From assembly GCA_030015575.1 (NCBI GenBank), contig CM057339.1, positions 769,312,809 through 769,376,808 on the forward strand: a stretch of 64,000 nt of DNA, in the 5' to 3' direction. This DNA is from Agapanthus africanus. Lineage: Eukaryota; Streptophyta; Magnoliopsida; Asparagales; Amaryllidaceae. A program made the translations under genes and the position numbers. Each line of letters starts with the position of its first letter. Position 1 is the first letter of the stretch. Under the pieces are notes generated by a model, which worked only from the letters and a program-made list of their open reading frames with translations, did not search any database and had not been told where the DNA came from. Positions 43,560 through 56,298 of the stretch are shown one piece after another.

Positions 43560-45330
43560 GTCAGTTTTCACAAGAAATTTTTTTCGATGACGAAGTTTAA
43601 GTGTATTATCGAAGTTTATTTATGAAATATTGCAGCCGTGAATTTTTTTTTTGAAAATGAGGGTTTTCCATAAAATTTTCGGCTAGATGCCTGCAAAGAG
43701 AAAAAAACTGAAAGCTAGTTTGATATATAGATATATAATATAGGGAAAATTAGGAGCTTTCATGCAATTTTTCACAATAAGACTAAATTGAGATTGAAAA
43801 ATCCAAGATAGCTTTATATTTATATATAATATATATTCTCATATATATAATATATATGTAGATATGTACTATAGGGAAAGCGAGGGGCTTTCCAACAATT
43901 TTCTGATAGGGGACAAAAACCTTGAAAACGGGCAACCTAGTTTTCTCTATACATAGCAGGGTCTCCTGCGAAAGCGCAAGGCGACCAAAGTTTCCATATG
44001 TATATTGAAAGCAAAATGAATAGTGCATTAAGCAACGTTTTCCTAATATAACTGCAGTTTGACGGTTGTCGCAAGCTAAAAACTTCACGACGAAGGGTAT
44101 TATTAGATATTATTTATTGGAGTTTATTTACGAAATTTCGTGATCATGACAAAATTTTGAAAAGTGATGGCCTTCCACATAGTTTTCCACTAGATGCGAG
44201 AAAAGAGCATGAAAAATCAAAGTTTTAATATCTATATTTGAAAGTGAAATGAACAATGTATTGAGTAATAATTTATCAATATAACTGCAGTATGATGGTT
44301 GCCGCGGATCAGAAATTTTTCATGATGAAGTTAAAGTGTAATTTTCTATGATGAAATTAAAATGTATTATTAAAGTTTATTTACGAAATTTTACAACCAT
44401 AACAAAATTTTGAAATGAGGGCCTTCCAAGTAATTTTCTGCTAGATGCCAGAAAAGAGTATGGATAATCAAAGTTTCCATCCGCATATATAACTGAAAGC
44501 AAAATGAACAGTGCATATGGCTGCAGTAAGATGGTTGTCGTAAAATAAAAAATTTCCATGATGAAGTTTAAATGTATCATTGGAGTTTATTTATGAAATT
44601 TTGCAACTCGTGATTTTTTTTTTGAAATGAGGGTTTTCCATATAATTTTCCGCTATCTGCCTACAGAGAACCAAAAATTTGAAGTTACTTTTATATATAG
44701 ATATCTTCTAAATATAATGCAAATACCCTTTGGTTAGAGGTCTACCCCCACCCTTTTTTCTTGAAAAAAATAAAAAGGAGAAAAATCCTTACTCCTCAAG
44801 CCTCCACATCATCAATTTCAAAGAAAAAGACAAAACAAAAAATTAAAAGTTTTTCTATTTTATTTTTTCAGAATTTAAAGAAAAACAAGGATAAACCCTC
44901 ACGGCCTCCAACTCATCTAAAAACGCATTAAAATGAAAATTTACACATACACCCTCATTATTTATAAATCTACACATAAATCCTCGTTTAAATAAAAATT
45001 TACACACAAACCCTCTTTATTAATATTTTTTCATTCTCTCTAATGAAATGTTAAATTCAAATGAAAAGAAGAAAAAAATGAGAAAAATCCTCAAGTCTTA
45101 GGCCATCCACATCATCTCTCTCTCCCTCTTCTACCAAAAATATAATTGTTTATATGTAGAACTCTCTACAACTCTCTGTTCCTAAAAAAGTTAATTTTAA
45201 AATTAACGCATGCAACACACGTGCACAAATTCTAGTATGTTATAGGGCAAACGAGAGGCTTTCTTGCAATTTTTCGCAAAAAGACAAAATTGAGAAAGCT
45301 ACATATCAATTTCAAGCTCTTTTTTGTCCT
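43560..45330. repeat. Diverged tandem array, unit ~235 bp, interrupted by a Helitron
   Basis: Recurrent blocks are GAAGTTTAARTGTATTATYG, TTTATTTACGAAATTT, GAGGGYYTTCCATATAATTT and AACTGCAGTNTGAYGGTTGT. Copies start near 43,580, 44,090, 44,330 and 44,565, with partial units between and after. No coding sequence is visible and the family is unknown to me. The last unit is split by the Helitron at 44,704-45,235. Confidence 0.65.
44704..45235 (+). mobile_element. Small non-autonomous Helitron (532 bp)
   Basis: It starts TCTTCTAAATATAATGC and ends CTAG, with a short hairpin (GCATG..CGTGC, about 45,208-45,223) eight bases before the end. It sits between A (44,703) and T (45,236) without target duplication, all as expected for plant Helitrons. 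A neighbouring array unit supplies the empty site: TATATAGATA|TATAATATAGGG at 43,733/43,734. It has no coding capacity and is AT-rich. Confidence 0.75.
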
Positions 45331-45339
45331 CGAGCGTCG

Positions 45340-47214
45340 TAGAAATCCCCCTTACTTTCCCTTTACACACAAAGCGTGAATTGTCAAAAAAAAACCTGGC
45401 CCATTCGAAACTTGTGTAAAAACGCTTGATATTTTCAAAATGATGAGAAAGGGCCTACTGTTCCAAAACATTGTGAGAAAACCCTTGGGGTTCCTGAATC
45501 AGGCCTGCAACCATATGTGACGAAAATGCCCTTCTCCTCATTATAACCGCTCTTCAAAATTTCCCCATCTCTCTCTGACTCTCTCGAACCCTGTCTCTCA
45601 CTTCCTCCAACGCTGCCACCGTCATCGATGATTCTCGCCACCGTCTCCTTTCCGCCTTCTCCTCTTCCGCGTCTATCGCCTCCTACGATCTCCGATCCAT
45701 CGTCCTCCCATAGCCAGATCTTCTCCTCTTCCCTCCCCCACCTCGATTGGGCCTGCTGTCCTTCTCCGATTGGCCCCACAAAGCCCTGGCCAACATTACT
45801 ATCAAAATCAATCACCACCTTCGTCGCAATCATCAAACTCTAGCTCGGATCTTGATCAAGTTCAATCTCGGAGGTTCTAATCGATTCAAATCTGAGGTAA
45901 GGAAAAAAGAAAAAAGGTTTAGAATTGTTATTTATCTTGATTTACTAGTAATTAGAAAGATTTAGTGAATAATTGAACAACACTTATTGAGATATCTGCA
46001 TCTGTTAATTTGATTGGATGAATTTATCTTTCTTCTTGTGTCAAGTCAAAGAATTCTCATGCTTGATGCTATTAATTTGACCATGGTGAGCTTCTCCTCC
46101 CCCTCTTAATTAATCTTTTGGTTGGATATGTTCCATTGTGAATTTTGACAGATTTAAGATACATTACTTTATAACTAATAACTTGATGCTATTAATTACA
46201 AGGAGTACATTAAATTTAGTGAATTCTATGGTTTATTCATAATAAAAAACCTTTCCTTTTCTCCTTCTCCAGCCCTCACTCGATGTGGCAACTGCTCGAG
46301 ATCCTGATTGCATAAGGTTAGTGTTTATTCGATTTTTGTGTTGTTTGTTTCTGTTCATGCAATTTATTAGAGATTCATCTTAGAATTTCTGTGGTATGTT
46401 GCATATGATTGAACTTGATACGAGTACTCGAATAGTTTTGGGTTACTTGCTTCAGTTTGGATTATTTCCCTTGAAATTTGTTTGGAATTTTAATTTAGAA
46501 TTGTGAAGGATGTGAAAATCTATCGGAATATAAACTGATAGAAAGTTAAAGTTTTGATTTTGAATGGGATTTGTGCATTTATTTTGATATTGATGTTGTA
46601 TTTTTTTCCATCCTTTAAAGTTTCATTTTTGAATATTCAGGCTAAAGAAATGGCAAATACTATATGGCAGTCTTTATTTATCAATTCATGTCAAATTTTA
46701 AGGAATGAAAATTGAGTCTCTACATGCAGTTAATAGTTTTCATATCCATTATAGTTGTATTGAATGTTGTTGGCTTATTTGAGTTCTCATTTGTGTTTAT
46801 CAAGTGGTTGATTGCTTGCTTCTGAGGGTTTAGGCGAATCAAATTTTCTTCTTTGGGACTAAAGATGCTTGTTAGCAGAGGACCTCATATTTAGAAAAAT
46901 TCATAAGAAATGTTTCCTTTATTAAAAATTCTTGGATTTTATTTTTAGTGGGGCGCATTTTATTAAACGTTAATAGTTATATTTGAATACGTTTGTTACC
47001 TTATTTTTTAACGGTGTAGATTGCTGAGTATATGTCTTCTTGTTCATTGAAGCCTTCATTAAGGGGAGGGACGTAGTGGATGAGCTAGAGGGAAAATTTC
47101 GGATATGTAGCGGCTGATATTAATAGGTAAAAAATTATTCTCGTTACAGTCGAAGGCTCAATGAAAGTCTTAACTTTGGTTGTTTTTTGTTTAAACATTT
47201 TGTGACATTATTAT
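45340..47214 (+). other. Non-repetitive stretch with exon-like segments; possible host gene or lncRNA fragment
   Basis: A C/T-rich 5'-leader-like segment (about 45,540-45,896) contains a small frame at 45,628-45,843 (MILATVSFPPSPLPRLSPP.., serine/proline-rich, unrecognised) and ends at a good donor (CTGAG|GTAAGG). Farther on are a short segment with splice-like ends (46,273-46,316, AG| ... |GTTAGT) and T-rich intron-like DNA. This resembles the 5' end of a plant transcription unit whose leader is interrupted by introns. I recognise no protein. It could be a gene fragment caught between transposons. Confidence 0.3.
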
Positions 47215-47725
47215 TCGATGTATATACTTTTATTTCCCCGATAATAGCTGGCCAAATTCGATTGTCGCCACCAAAGGCTCAACAAGATTTTTAAAATTAG
47301 TTGATTTAAGTTTAAACATTTTGTGAGTTTATTCGGAGATATATTGATATACTTTTATTTCGCTGATGGGCGATATTGTGGATTGTGTTATGAATGACTA
47401 TTTTTGTCGATGTATATAGTTTTATTTCGCCGATATTGGCCGATACAACTACTGCTTTGATATTTGAATGTATACAGTTTATTTTGTCGATATTAGCCGG
47501 TACAATTCCTTCTTTGATGTTTGAATGTCTATAGTTCTATTTTGCCGATGTTGACCGATAATGCGGATTGTATTATGCATTACTTTTGTTAATTGGATGC
47601 ACATAGGCAGCTAGATGTTACAGTTTGTGTTATAAATGACTACTTTTATTGATGCAAATACTTTTATTTCGCGGATATTAGCCGATACAATTATTATGGA
47701 TTGTATTATGCATTACTTTTGTTTA
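47215..47725. repeat. Short diverged tandem repeats (~57 bp)
   Basis: TTTTATTTCGCCGATATTGG CCGATACAA and variants recur near 47,228, 47,353, 47,418, 47,476, 47,531 and 47,648, with GGATTGTATTATGCATTACT between some copies. No gene is seen. Confidence 0.6.
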
Positions 47726-48218
47726 GAGGATGCACATTGTTCGCACTTATCTAAATGCGCAAGCATATCAAAGTGCGCACCTGGAATAAAGAGACCAAAA
47801 ACACTTGCGCAAGTATAAAGTGCGCACATGGCAAAAGGCCATTTTAATCATACGTGCAACAATAGATTTATGCATATTTATAAACTGAAGCACAAGACAA
47901 CTGCGACACGTGCAGAGCATGTGCGCACATACTTGTCGGGCGTAATAAAGCATGCGCTCGTTTGTTTAGAAGAAAATCTTATGTTAATTAACTAATCAAA
48001 CAAAATTGATTTGGGGTCTATGATCTAACGGTGGATAAAAATTAACGATTGATTCTAAGATGATCAATTCGAGATCTTTTAAATGAGAGATTCTCTCAAA
48101 CTAATTGATTTTTCTCATACTCTATATAAAGGACTCATGAGATTAAATGTCAGATGGATTTGAAATTGGCATGGACGATGTCTCCCGAAACCTTGCTGCC
48201 GCCCTACGGAACCCTGCA
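47726..48218 (+). repeat. End of the 5' LTR of the third Angela-type element; left limit not resolved
   Basis: The last ~70 bp (TTGGCATG..CGATG..GGAACCCTGCA) align to the end of the outer Angela LTR and abut the primer-binding site. A TATA box (CTCTATATAAAGG) lies near 48,119. Farther left the sequence has no similarity to the other Angela LTRs but contains repeated AAGTGCGCAC strings (47,760-47,830). Either the LTR is short or it is of a different type. Confidence 0.5.
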
Positions 48219-48219
48219 G

Positions 48220-48232
48220 TGGTATCAGAGCC
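48220..48232 (+). other. Primer-binding site, initiator tRNA-Met (third Angela)
   Basis: TGGTATCAGAGCC lies one base after the LTR end, as in the other two Angela elements. Confidence 0.9.
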
Positions 48233-50010
48233 ATGCTAGAGAATTAGACGATATTTGTTAGATTACGAAACCGAAACAACTCCGAAATACTCGAAACATA
48301 ATCTAGTTTCTGTCGAAATTTTCAGAAAGTCTAAATTTTTTAAAGCAATTGCAGAATGTCACATGAGATGTAACATGAACACCACAGAAACCTGAGCCCT
48401 CCTCGCCAGAAAATGGCCGGCCACATGCCTTCAAAAATCGGCCAAATCGGTTTAGTTAGGGATTTTTAGCCTCGGTTTTTTATGGTGTTCCAGTCTCTGG
48501 GTTTTGATATTTCAGGTGTTGCTTGTTTTTGCTAAATTTGCATGTGATGTTGTCTTTGTGCAAAGGCAATTCGGAGTGTTTCGTAGTCGTAATTCTAACA
48601 TCTATTCGGGTTATTTAGACGACGTTAAAAAGTTCGAACGAATATCAATAACCAATTATTCCCTCGGTGGAAACCTTCCAAGATTTGGATTTTTTCCAAG
48701 TTTAAAATCTTCGGAAAATCATGCAGGCGATTCTGTGGACCCTCTAGAAGAACGAAACCCTAACTCGATTCTGTGATCGTCGGAACCGCCACCAAACTCT
48801 AGGGTTTGTGGTAGTTCCGCGGCGCCATAGGTGAGGCAAGGGTTGACCCTTCTACGGCTGGTCCATAGGTGTTGTGGCATGTTCTGGGTACTTTTTAAAC
48901 TCCACTCATGTGTTGAGCTCTTTGGGAAATTTTGGGTGTTTGTTTATTCGATCGAAAAGTTTAATATCGTCTAGCTATCTGTGATTGTGATACAATATTT
49001 GGAATCCACAAAATTAGTTATGTGATAACTAGTTTGAATTTTATAAATCTAGCAACTTAGTCTTATTTGATCGGTTGCTACGGAATTTTGATGTGGATCA
49101 AAAGTCTGTCGCAATTACGTAGCGTACGCGGATACTCGTCGGGTAACCTGACTAGATAGCCATGCCCCATAATCCCAACCAAGTGACTGTAGGAGAACCC
49201 CGTCACCAAAAGCATCCGTTCGGGTGCTGGCGGCCGCGGTGTTTCGCCTAAGTGCACTTCGTCGACGGCATCAGGGGTGCGGCCGTCTACTAAAGTTTCC
49301 GATGAGCATTCGATCAGGTTATCAGGAATCTTGTTGAATTACCCGACATGTTATTAGAAAGTGTTTTCAATATCGAGACTAAAATGCGGGGTTTATAATT
49401 GTTAGGCACGTGATGTCTAAGGAATTCATTTGATTGGGCATGGAATCCAAAGTATGTGATACATTGGGTTTATGATGTCTAATGTGGTTGCGGATTCTAA
49501 TTGTTGTAGTTTTTCACTTTCTTTTCTGCGACTGTAAGTGTAATATGTGGTGTATCGTCGGTTTCGTTGCTATATGTCAACGACAATTGGGATACGCATA
49601 TTTACTTACGTTGATGACATGTGATGTTATATATTGCTGTGATATGTTATATTCGATCGTCGTGTTTTGAATAGCCGAGATTTTTAATGTGAGATGAGAG
49701 TTTTTCATTTTCATTCATGTAAAAGCTTGTATGTAATATTCTTTTATTGGGGCACTTTCGGGTTGAGAATGATATTACCATTGATGTATATTATTTACTT
49801 TTCCGCATTAGGATAGACCCAATGAGGGAGCACAAGTAACCGGGTTCTAGAGTCCAGTGGGAGACCATCTCGAGGAGTCGAGACTGGGTCTCCTAACTCT
49901 AGAATTGGTAGGGTTGCTTGCCGTTCTCGTAGGGGTCTAGGGATGTGGGTTTGGCTATTCATCACGACCGTGGAATCCGCGTTTTTTATTGGCTTAATTA
50001 AAACACGGAA
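48233..50010 (+). other. Leader of third Angela element, first part
   Basis: A non-coding leader alignable to 12,150-13,910 of the outer element (for example GGACCCTCTAGAAGA and GTCGACGG blocks). A perfect 10-bp palindrome TGGCCGGCCA (48,414-48,423) sits about 194 nt after the primer-binding site. I see no gene. Confidence 0.7.
50006..50010. repeat. Left target-site duplication (CGGAA) of Tekay element
   Basis: CGGAA is repeated exactly at 60,594-60,598. The outer Angela element has the uninterrupted counterpart near 13,905-13,925 (AACACGGACGTCCTAGTATA). Confidence 0.92.
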
Positions 50011-52812
50011 TGTCACGACCCAAAGTTTGAATGTGGCCAGCACTTAGATTGTATAATAACTAAAGATATCTACACAATCTGTGTAAGCCAAATACCAAGA
50101 TCAAAAACCCTTTTTGCGGAATTTTTTTAAAAGTAAAAAATCACAGTTTTAAAGTATTTAAGATCTTAACAGTAATTCCCTATTGAATTTATAATAAAAA
50201 TAGTTATAAAGTGTTTAATTTAGTTACATCCATAGTTGGGAGCAACGATGCCAACATCGGAAATCAATTCATAATTATAATACGACATCAAAAGAAGAAT
50301 CTCAGACATAAGTAAAAGAAAGATCATTTAACACAACTAAACGATCTCATCTGTCAAAATAAAATACATACAACCACCTATCATTCTAAGTCACTTATAC
50401 AGGGTCTGATGAAGATATTCTAGATTCAATATACAATACCAAAAGAGGAGGTTACTACATAGGTAACCCACCTAGCAAAAAGAACAGTAAAAACTGATAA
50501 GTGGATCTGCACCGCTGCTAACCGTCCACTTGACTCCTGTAAGGAACTGTGGCACAACGGGGGTGAGTTGCCAACTCCGTGAATAAAACTAACATATAAC
50601 GGCTGATAATGTAAATATGACGAACTATAACTAATATCAATAAAGATGAGTATATAATGCATGATAACATGAGGAAGCATGAGTTTGTACCCCTAAATAT
50701 ATCAATCAGGACCGAAATCTCATCAATTATTTTAATTAAAGTTCATCTTTTCGTGTCCAACATCGACACAAATCTTCTGTTTCCCTCAGGCATCATTCCT
50801 CGAACGATCCTGCAATCAATAACACCGGTCGGTATCCTCTAGATATCCGCCGTGTTTCACAACTATCTCCGGTATCGAGTATCCTTGCTAGGTTCCCCGA
50901 CTCAAATGCGGCTTCCTGCCCCTCGGTCTCGACCGTGTCCACCATGAATCCAACTGTATAGCCCTTCCATTCAGTCTGGATTATGCATAAATCCGCAACT
51001 GTATAGCCCCCCCCACTCGGTTCGGAGAAAAACCAAATCATAAAAACATCTTATGGTGGACATCTCACATCAATATGAAGAATCACTGATTTTACGCAAT
51101 AGTATATGAAAACTTAAAACCACAAATCCTCAAAAATACAAATGCCACTTATATCAACTTTTAACACTTGAATATGAAACATGATGTCATTTATGCAAAG
51201 TACTAATAGTATTGATGTTTAAGGTATGATAGGAATCATATTTAACAGGTTAAATACTGAGTGTGAAAGTGACATGTTAATATCGACGAGGTGTAGTGTA
51301 ACATGTAGATATATGCATGTGCGGCATAACTCGTCGATAACTGTGCAGTGTTCTAACAATTAACATGGCGATGTATATATATCTATATGAATGCATATGA
51401 TCAATTTAACATACAAAAGCCTATTTTTATTTAAACTTAACTACGGGCGTATCACGCCATCTATACAAGATTTCCCGGTAGATGTTTAGTTTACTCACCG
51501 GAATACGTCGTAATTTACTCAGAAATCGTCAATCCCTTCCCTTTCCTTGCGGCCTCCAAAGTTCTTGTACTCGAATCTAACATCGACATAAATTTGAATA
51601 AGAAACGGCTAACTTCGATACGGCGAAATATGAAAATACAAGCGTTATGTATTAACTATACTACGTACGACTATTCTAAACCATCTAACACTTATACTAA
51701 CTGAATTTAATCCGATGGCTGTTCGTAACAGAAAACTGAAACGTGGCACAAAACATACGTATCGTGTTTTAGAATTTTAACTCTTTTTCAGACATTAACC
51801 TCAGATTTCATATACTAATAAAATAACTTAAATAAACAATACCAAATATCATAACACCTATACAAAGACCTACCCTAAAACCCACAACACCCAACTTCAC
51901 CGAAAATCCGGCGAGACCGGAATTTCCTCATGCGTCGCCGGCCAACATCCGAGCACAAAGGTTCGTACTCCTAGGTTTTATTCTAGGTCCCACATACAAT
52001 ATTAAGGCACTGTTTGGTTAAATTATTTATTATCTAAGTTATAGCAGATCTTCACAGAGCCCATGTTTCCCTAAAATACCAAATTTCCGATATCCGATTT
52101 CTAAAATTTAAAGTTTACAGAACTAAAATGCTACTGTGTTTAAAGATTATACTTACAGAAGATGGTTGAAAGGCTTCCTCTAGGATGCCCAAGTCCTTAG
52201 ATCCTATCTTGATGATGAAAATCCTTAGCACCAGTTCTTATTCTCTTCTCTCTTTTTTCTTATTTCTTTTGTGTGTTATATCTTCTTTCTTTCTTTTGAA
52301 ATTTTCTGATTTAGATTTGATTAAAATGATCTAAACACGTGATATTGGGTAAATGGAATGAGTGAGGTGTAGGAGGAGGTGTCACCAAAAGTGTTGTGGT
52401 GTTTTCATGCAAGGGTGAGGTGGTGTGCATCAGGTGTGCATGCAAGAAGGAGGTGTTTGTGCATTATCACTCCTAAGGTGTGGTATCTTGAGGTAAATTC
52501 TGAACTTAATCATTATCTAACCCTTTTACACATAACCCCCCAACATTTCCAAGTTTTCACAATTACCTAAACTTTACACAAAAACCCTTCATTACATATG
52601 TTATTATATAACACCATTTTTATTATAATGAAGCTAAATTTCACACTAAAACCCTTGTAATTTACTAATGTTACAAACTAAAATTTCAATTTAATTAGTT
52701 TCACATACTACTTATGAAAATGTCCTATTTGGTTTTAATAACTTTTTAAATTAACATTTTATTATTTAATTAATTAAATTTATTTATTTTCTAAAATTTT
52801 CAAAATGTTACA
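50011..52812 (-). repeat. 3' LTR of Tekay element
   Basis: It is bounded by CGGAA on the left and, on the minus strand, a purine tract (AAAGGGGGAATAT) at about 52,813-52,825 on the internal side. It is non-coding and AT-rich. Confidence 0.92.
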
Positions 52813-52857
52813 ATATTCCCCCTTTAATTAAATTCGGTCCTCAAATTTAAAACTTAA

Positions 52858-53367
52858 CTATACATACCTTAAAAAATGTGGAAATTTCTTCTGCATCGCA
52901 TCCTCGGTCTCCCAAGTGACCTCCTCGCGATTCGTTCCTCGCCAAAGAACCTTTACAGATGGAAGTGTCCTTGATCTCAGTTTTTTTGCCTGCCGGTCTA
53001 GAATAGCTACTGGCTGTACTGTGTAGGATAAATCCCGCTCAAGCTGTAATGTCTGATGCCGTATCGCGTGAGAGAGATCGTGAAGATACTTGCGAAGTAT
53101 AGACACGTGAAACATCGGATGCACATCGGGAAAACTCGGTGGAAGTGCTAAACGGTAATCCACAGCACCCACTCTCTCCAGAATCTCGTAGGGTCCGACA
53201 TACCTGGGGCTGAGCTTCCCCTTTTTTCCGAAATGCATCACACCCTTCATCGGAGATACACGAAAGAACACATGATCTCTCACATCAAACTCGAGTCTAC
53301 GACGGCGTCGATCGACATATGATTTCTGTCTGCACTGGGCCGCTCTCATTCTATTATCCCGTATCAA
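52858..53367 (-). mobile_element. Tekay integrase C-terminus and chromodomain
   Basis: The block has the GKLSPRYVGPYEILERVG and DVHPMFHVSILRKY segments typical of gypsy integrase tails. It ends in a chromodomain-like segment (VKVLWRGTNREEVTWETED). Chromodomains direct chromovirus integration to heterochromatin, which fits the setting. Confidence 0.85.
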
Positions 53368-53388
53368 CTGGATCTTTTCCGTAGTCTC

Positions 53389-54155
53389 CTATACTATCTG
53401 TGGTCCCAAAATGCTACTCTCGCTCAGTTCTGTCCAGCAAACGGGTGATCGACATTTTCTCCCATACAAAGCTTCAAAGGGTGCCATCTGGATCGTCTCC
53501 TGAAAACTGTTGTTATAAGAGAATTCTATCAAAGGTAAGTGACGATCCCAACTGCCACCGAAGTCAAGACTGCAAGCTCGAAGCATATCCTCAAGAGTCT
53601 GTATGGTCCGCTCTGACTGACCATCTCTCTGTGGGTGAAAAGCTGTACTAAAACTCAATCGTGTACTTAGAGCCTCTTGAAGTTTCTGCCATAGCCGGCT
53701 GGTAAACTGTATACCCCTATCGGACACTATGCACGTCGGAACCCCATGTAATCGTACAATCTCGTCGATATAAATCTGAGCATACTGTGCATACCCAAAC
53801 GTTGTCTTCACCGGAAGAAAATGAGTTGTCTTTGTCAATCTATCTACAATCACCCAGATGGAATCATACCTTCTGCTAGTCCTGGGTACACAATGAAATC
53901 CATGGAAATCTGCTCCCATTTCTATTCTGGAATGGGCAAGGGCTGCAACTCTCCTGCCGGCCTCTGGTGCTCGGCCTTGACTTGCTGACAAGTCAAGCAT
54001 TTTGAAACAAACTCTGCGACATCTCTCTTCATTCCTTCCCACCAATAAATATCCTTCAAGTCATGATACATCTTAGGGGAACCAGGATGAATGCTATATG
54101 CTGATCGATGGGCCTCCTCTAAGATCTCACATCTCAGTCCCTCCGAATCCGGCAC
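53389..54155 (-). mobile_element. Tekay integrase core
   Basis: A zinc-binding His..His..CLTCQQVK segment lies at the right. The catalytic core follows with DSIWVIVDRLTK, IVSDRGIQFTS and HPQRDGQSERTIQTLED. The region carries breaks. Confidence 0.88.
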
Positions 54156-54313
54156 ACAAAGACGAGTCCCAAAACGTAATACTCACCGGTCATTTATCAC
54201 GCATTCAGACTCTCTGCTCTGCCTAACCTGACCCATTATCTCTGACATACGAGCATCTGCGGGTTGTATCTCTCGAATACGATCCAATAACTGAGGACGG
54301 GTGCGAACATGAG

Positions 54314-55614
54314 CTAACTGTCCTCCTGTCGATGTGAATTCAAACTGTACACGGCTATCACATAAAATCTGCCGGTCTGCAGAAGACTGTCTGAAGACTG
54401 TCTCTGCAAGGTGCGCAAATGAGATAAGCTACCTCCAGACCTTCGACTCAAAGCATCTGCTACAACATTCGCTTTGCCTGGATGATAAAGAATCTCGCAA
54501 TCGTAATTCTTCACGAGTTTCATCCATCGACGATGCCTTAAATTCATATCTCGCTGCTGAAAAATATACTTCAAGCTCTTATGATCTGTGAAAATCTGGC
54601 ACGACTCACCGTACAAGTAATGCCTCCAAATCTTCAGTGCGAAAACCACCGCAGCCATCTCTAAGTCATGAGTGGGTAGTTCTGCTCGTGCCTCTTCAGC
54701 TGTCGAGAAGCATAAGCTACAACCCTGCCATGCTGCATCAACACACAACCTAAACCCACTCGAGAGGCATCACAATACACAACAAAACCACCTGACCCAG
54801 AAGGTAAAGATAAGACTGGTGCAGTCATTAAGCGAGTCTTCAACTGCTGGAAACTCTGCTCACATGCATCTGTCCAAAGAAATGGATCTTCCTTTCTAGT
54901 CAATCCGGTCAACGGTGCAGCGATCCGAGAAAAATCCTGCACAAAGCGTTGGTAATAACCGGCCAGACCCAAGAAACTTCGAACCTCTGTAACTAACACA
55001 GGTCTGGGCCAGTACTGTACTGCTTCGATTTTCTTTGGATCCACATGTATACCATCTCTCGTAATTACGTGACCCAAGAAATCCACACTATCCAGCCAGA
55101 AAGCACGCTTGGAGAATTTAGCGAACAGCTGATGCTCCTTCAAGGTCTGCAACGTGATGCGCAAATGTTGCTCGTGCTCCTCCCGGCTCCGGGAATAAAC
55201 AAGAATATCATCAATGAATACTATAATAAAGTGATCAAGGAATGGCCTGAAAATACGATTCATCATATCCATGAAAGCTGCTGGGGTGTTGGTGAGTCCG
55301 AACGACATCACCAGAAACTCGTAATGCCCATATCGTGTGCGAAAAGTAGTCTTCGGAATGTCATTCTTCCGAACTCTCAACTGGTGATACCCTAACCGCA
55401 AATCAATCTTTGAGAAGTAGCCAGCTCCCTGCAGCTGATCGAACAAGTCATTGATACGAGGTAGTGGATACTTATTTCGCACAGTAACTCGATTCAGCTG
55501 CCGGTAGTCGATGCACAGTCTCATGCTACCGTCCTTCTTCTTAACAAATAAGACAGGAGCTCCCCACAGCGATACACTTGGACGAACAAGTCCTCTATCT
55601 AACAACTCTTGCAA
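54314..55614 (-). mobile_element. Tekay reverse transcriptase and RNase H
   Basis: RT motifs are [44 protein letters not shown] and FIDDILVYS, then the [13 protein letters not shown] connection. RNase H motifs include [18 protein letters not shown] and TDHKSL. The order and sequence are those of chromoviruses. Confidence 0.9.
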
Positions 55615-56298
55615 CTAGCTTTTGAATTCCTTCAACTCAATCAGGGCCATCCGGTAAGGTGGTATAGAAATAGGCCCCGCACCTGAAATCAAGCCAATGC
55701 AAAATTCAATATCGCGATCGGACGGTAATCTTGGTAATTCAGCAGGAAACACATTCGGAAATTCTCGCGCGATCGGAACCTGGTCCAACGGGACTTCAGC
55801 GGCTCCTATGTCCTGAACAAATGCTAAGAATCCACGACAACCCTTCTTCAAGAGCCGTCCAGCACACAGAGCAGAAATCATGCTGGCAGGAGTTACATTA
55901 CAGTCTCCCTGCACAACAAAGATCGGTTCATCTGGAAAACAAAATCTGACCGCTTTCCCCCGACAATCTACATGACAAGCGGCCAACCAATCCATACCAA
56001 GAAGTATATCAAAATCTAACATATCCAGGAAGATCAGATCAACCAATGAATCCCTATCACCAATACGTACTGAACAAGACCTGAATACATGTCGAGTTAC
56101 AAAAGAATCCCCCACTAGAGTAATCACAACTAATGGTAATTCTAATAACGACGACTCTCTCCCTAGAGAAAGTGCGAAGTGCGCAGATACATAAGAATGC
56201 GTAGAACCGGGATCAAATAAAATATGTGCATCTAAGGAACATACTGCAAGAGTAGCTGTCACAACTGCATTGGATGCCTGGGCATTCTGTGGAGTCAA
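55615..56298 (-). mobile_element. Tekay protease
   Basis: The segment ILFDPGSTHSYVS and ILLGMDWLAACH match the aspartic protease and its second signature in Tekay/Del polyproteins. It lies between gag and RT. Confidence 0.82.

Noticed and set aside
45435-45836. 133-residue minus-strand frame, glycine/arginine/glutamate-rich
   Set aside because: It is the complement of a C/T-rich leader-like stretch. Composition explains the open frame, and no motif or homology is recognisable.
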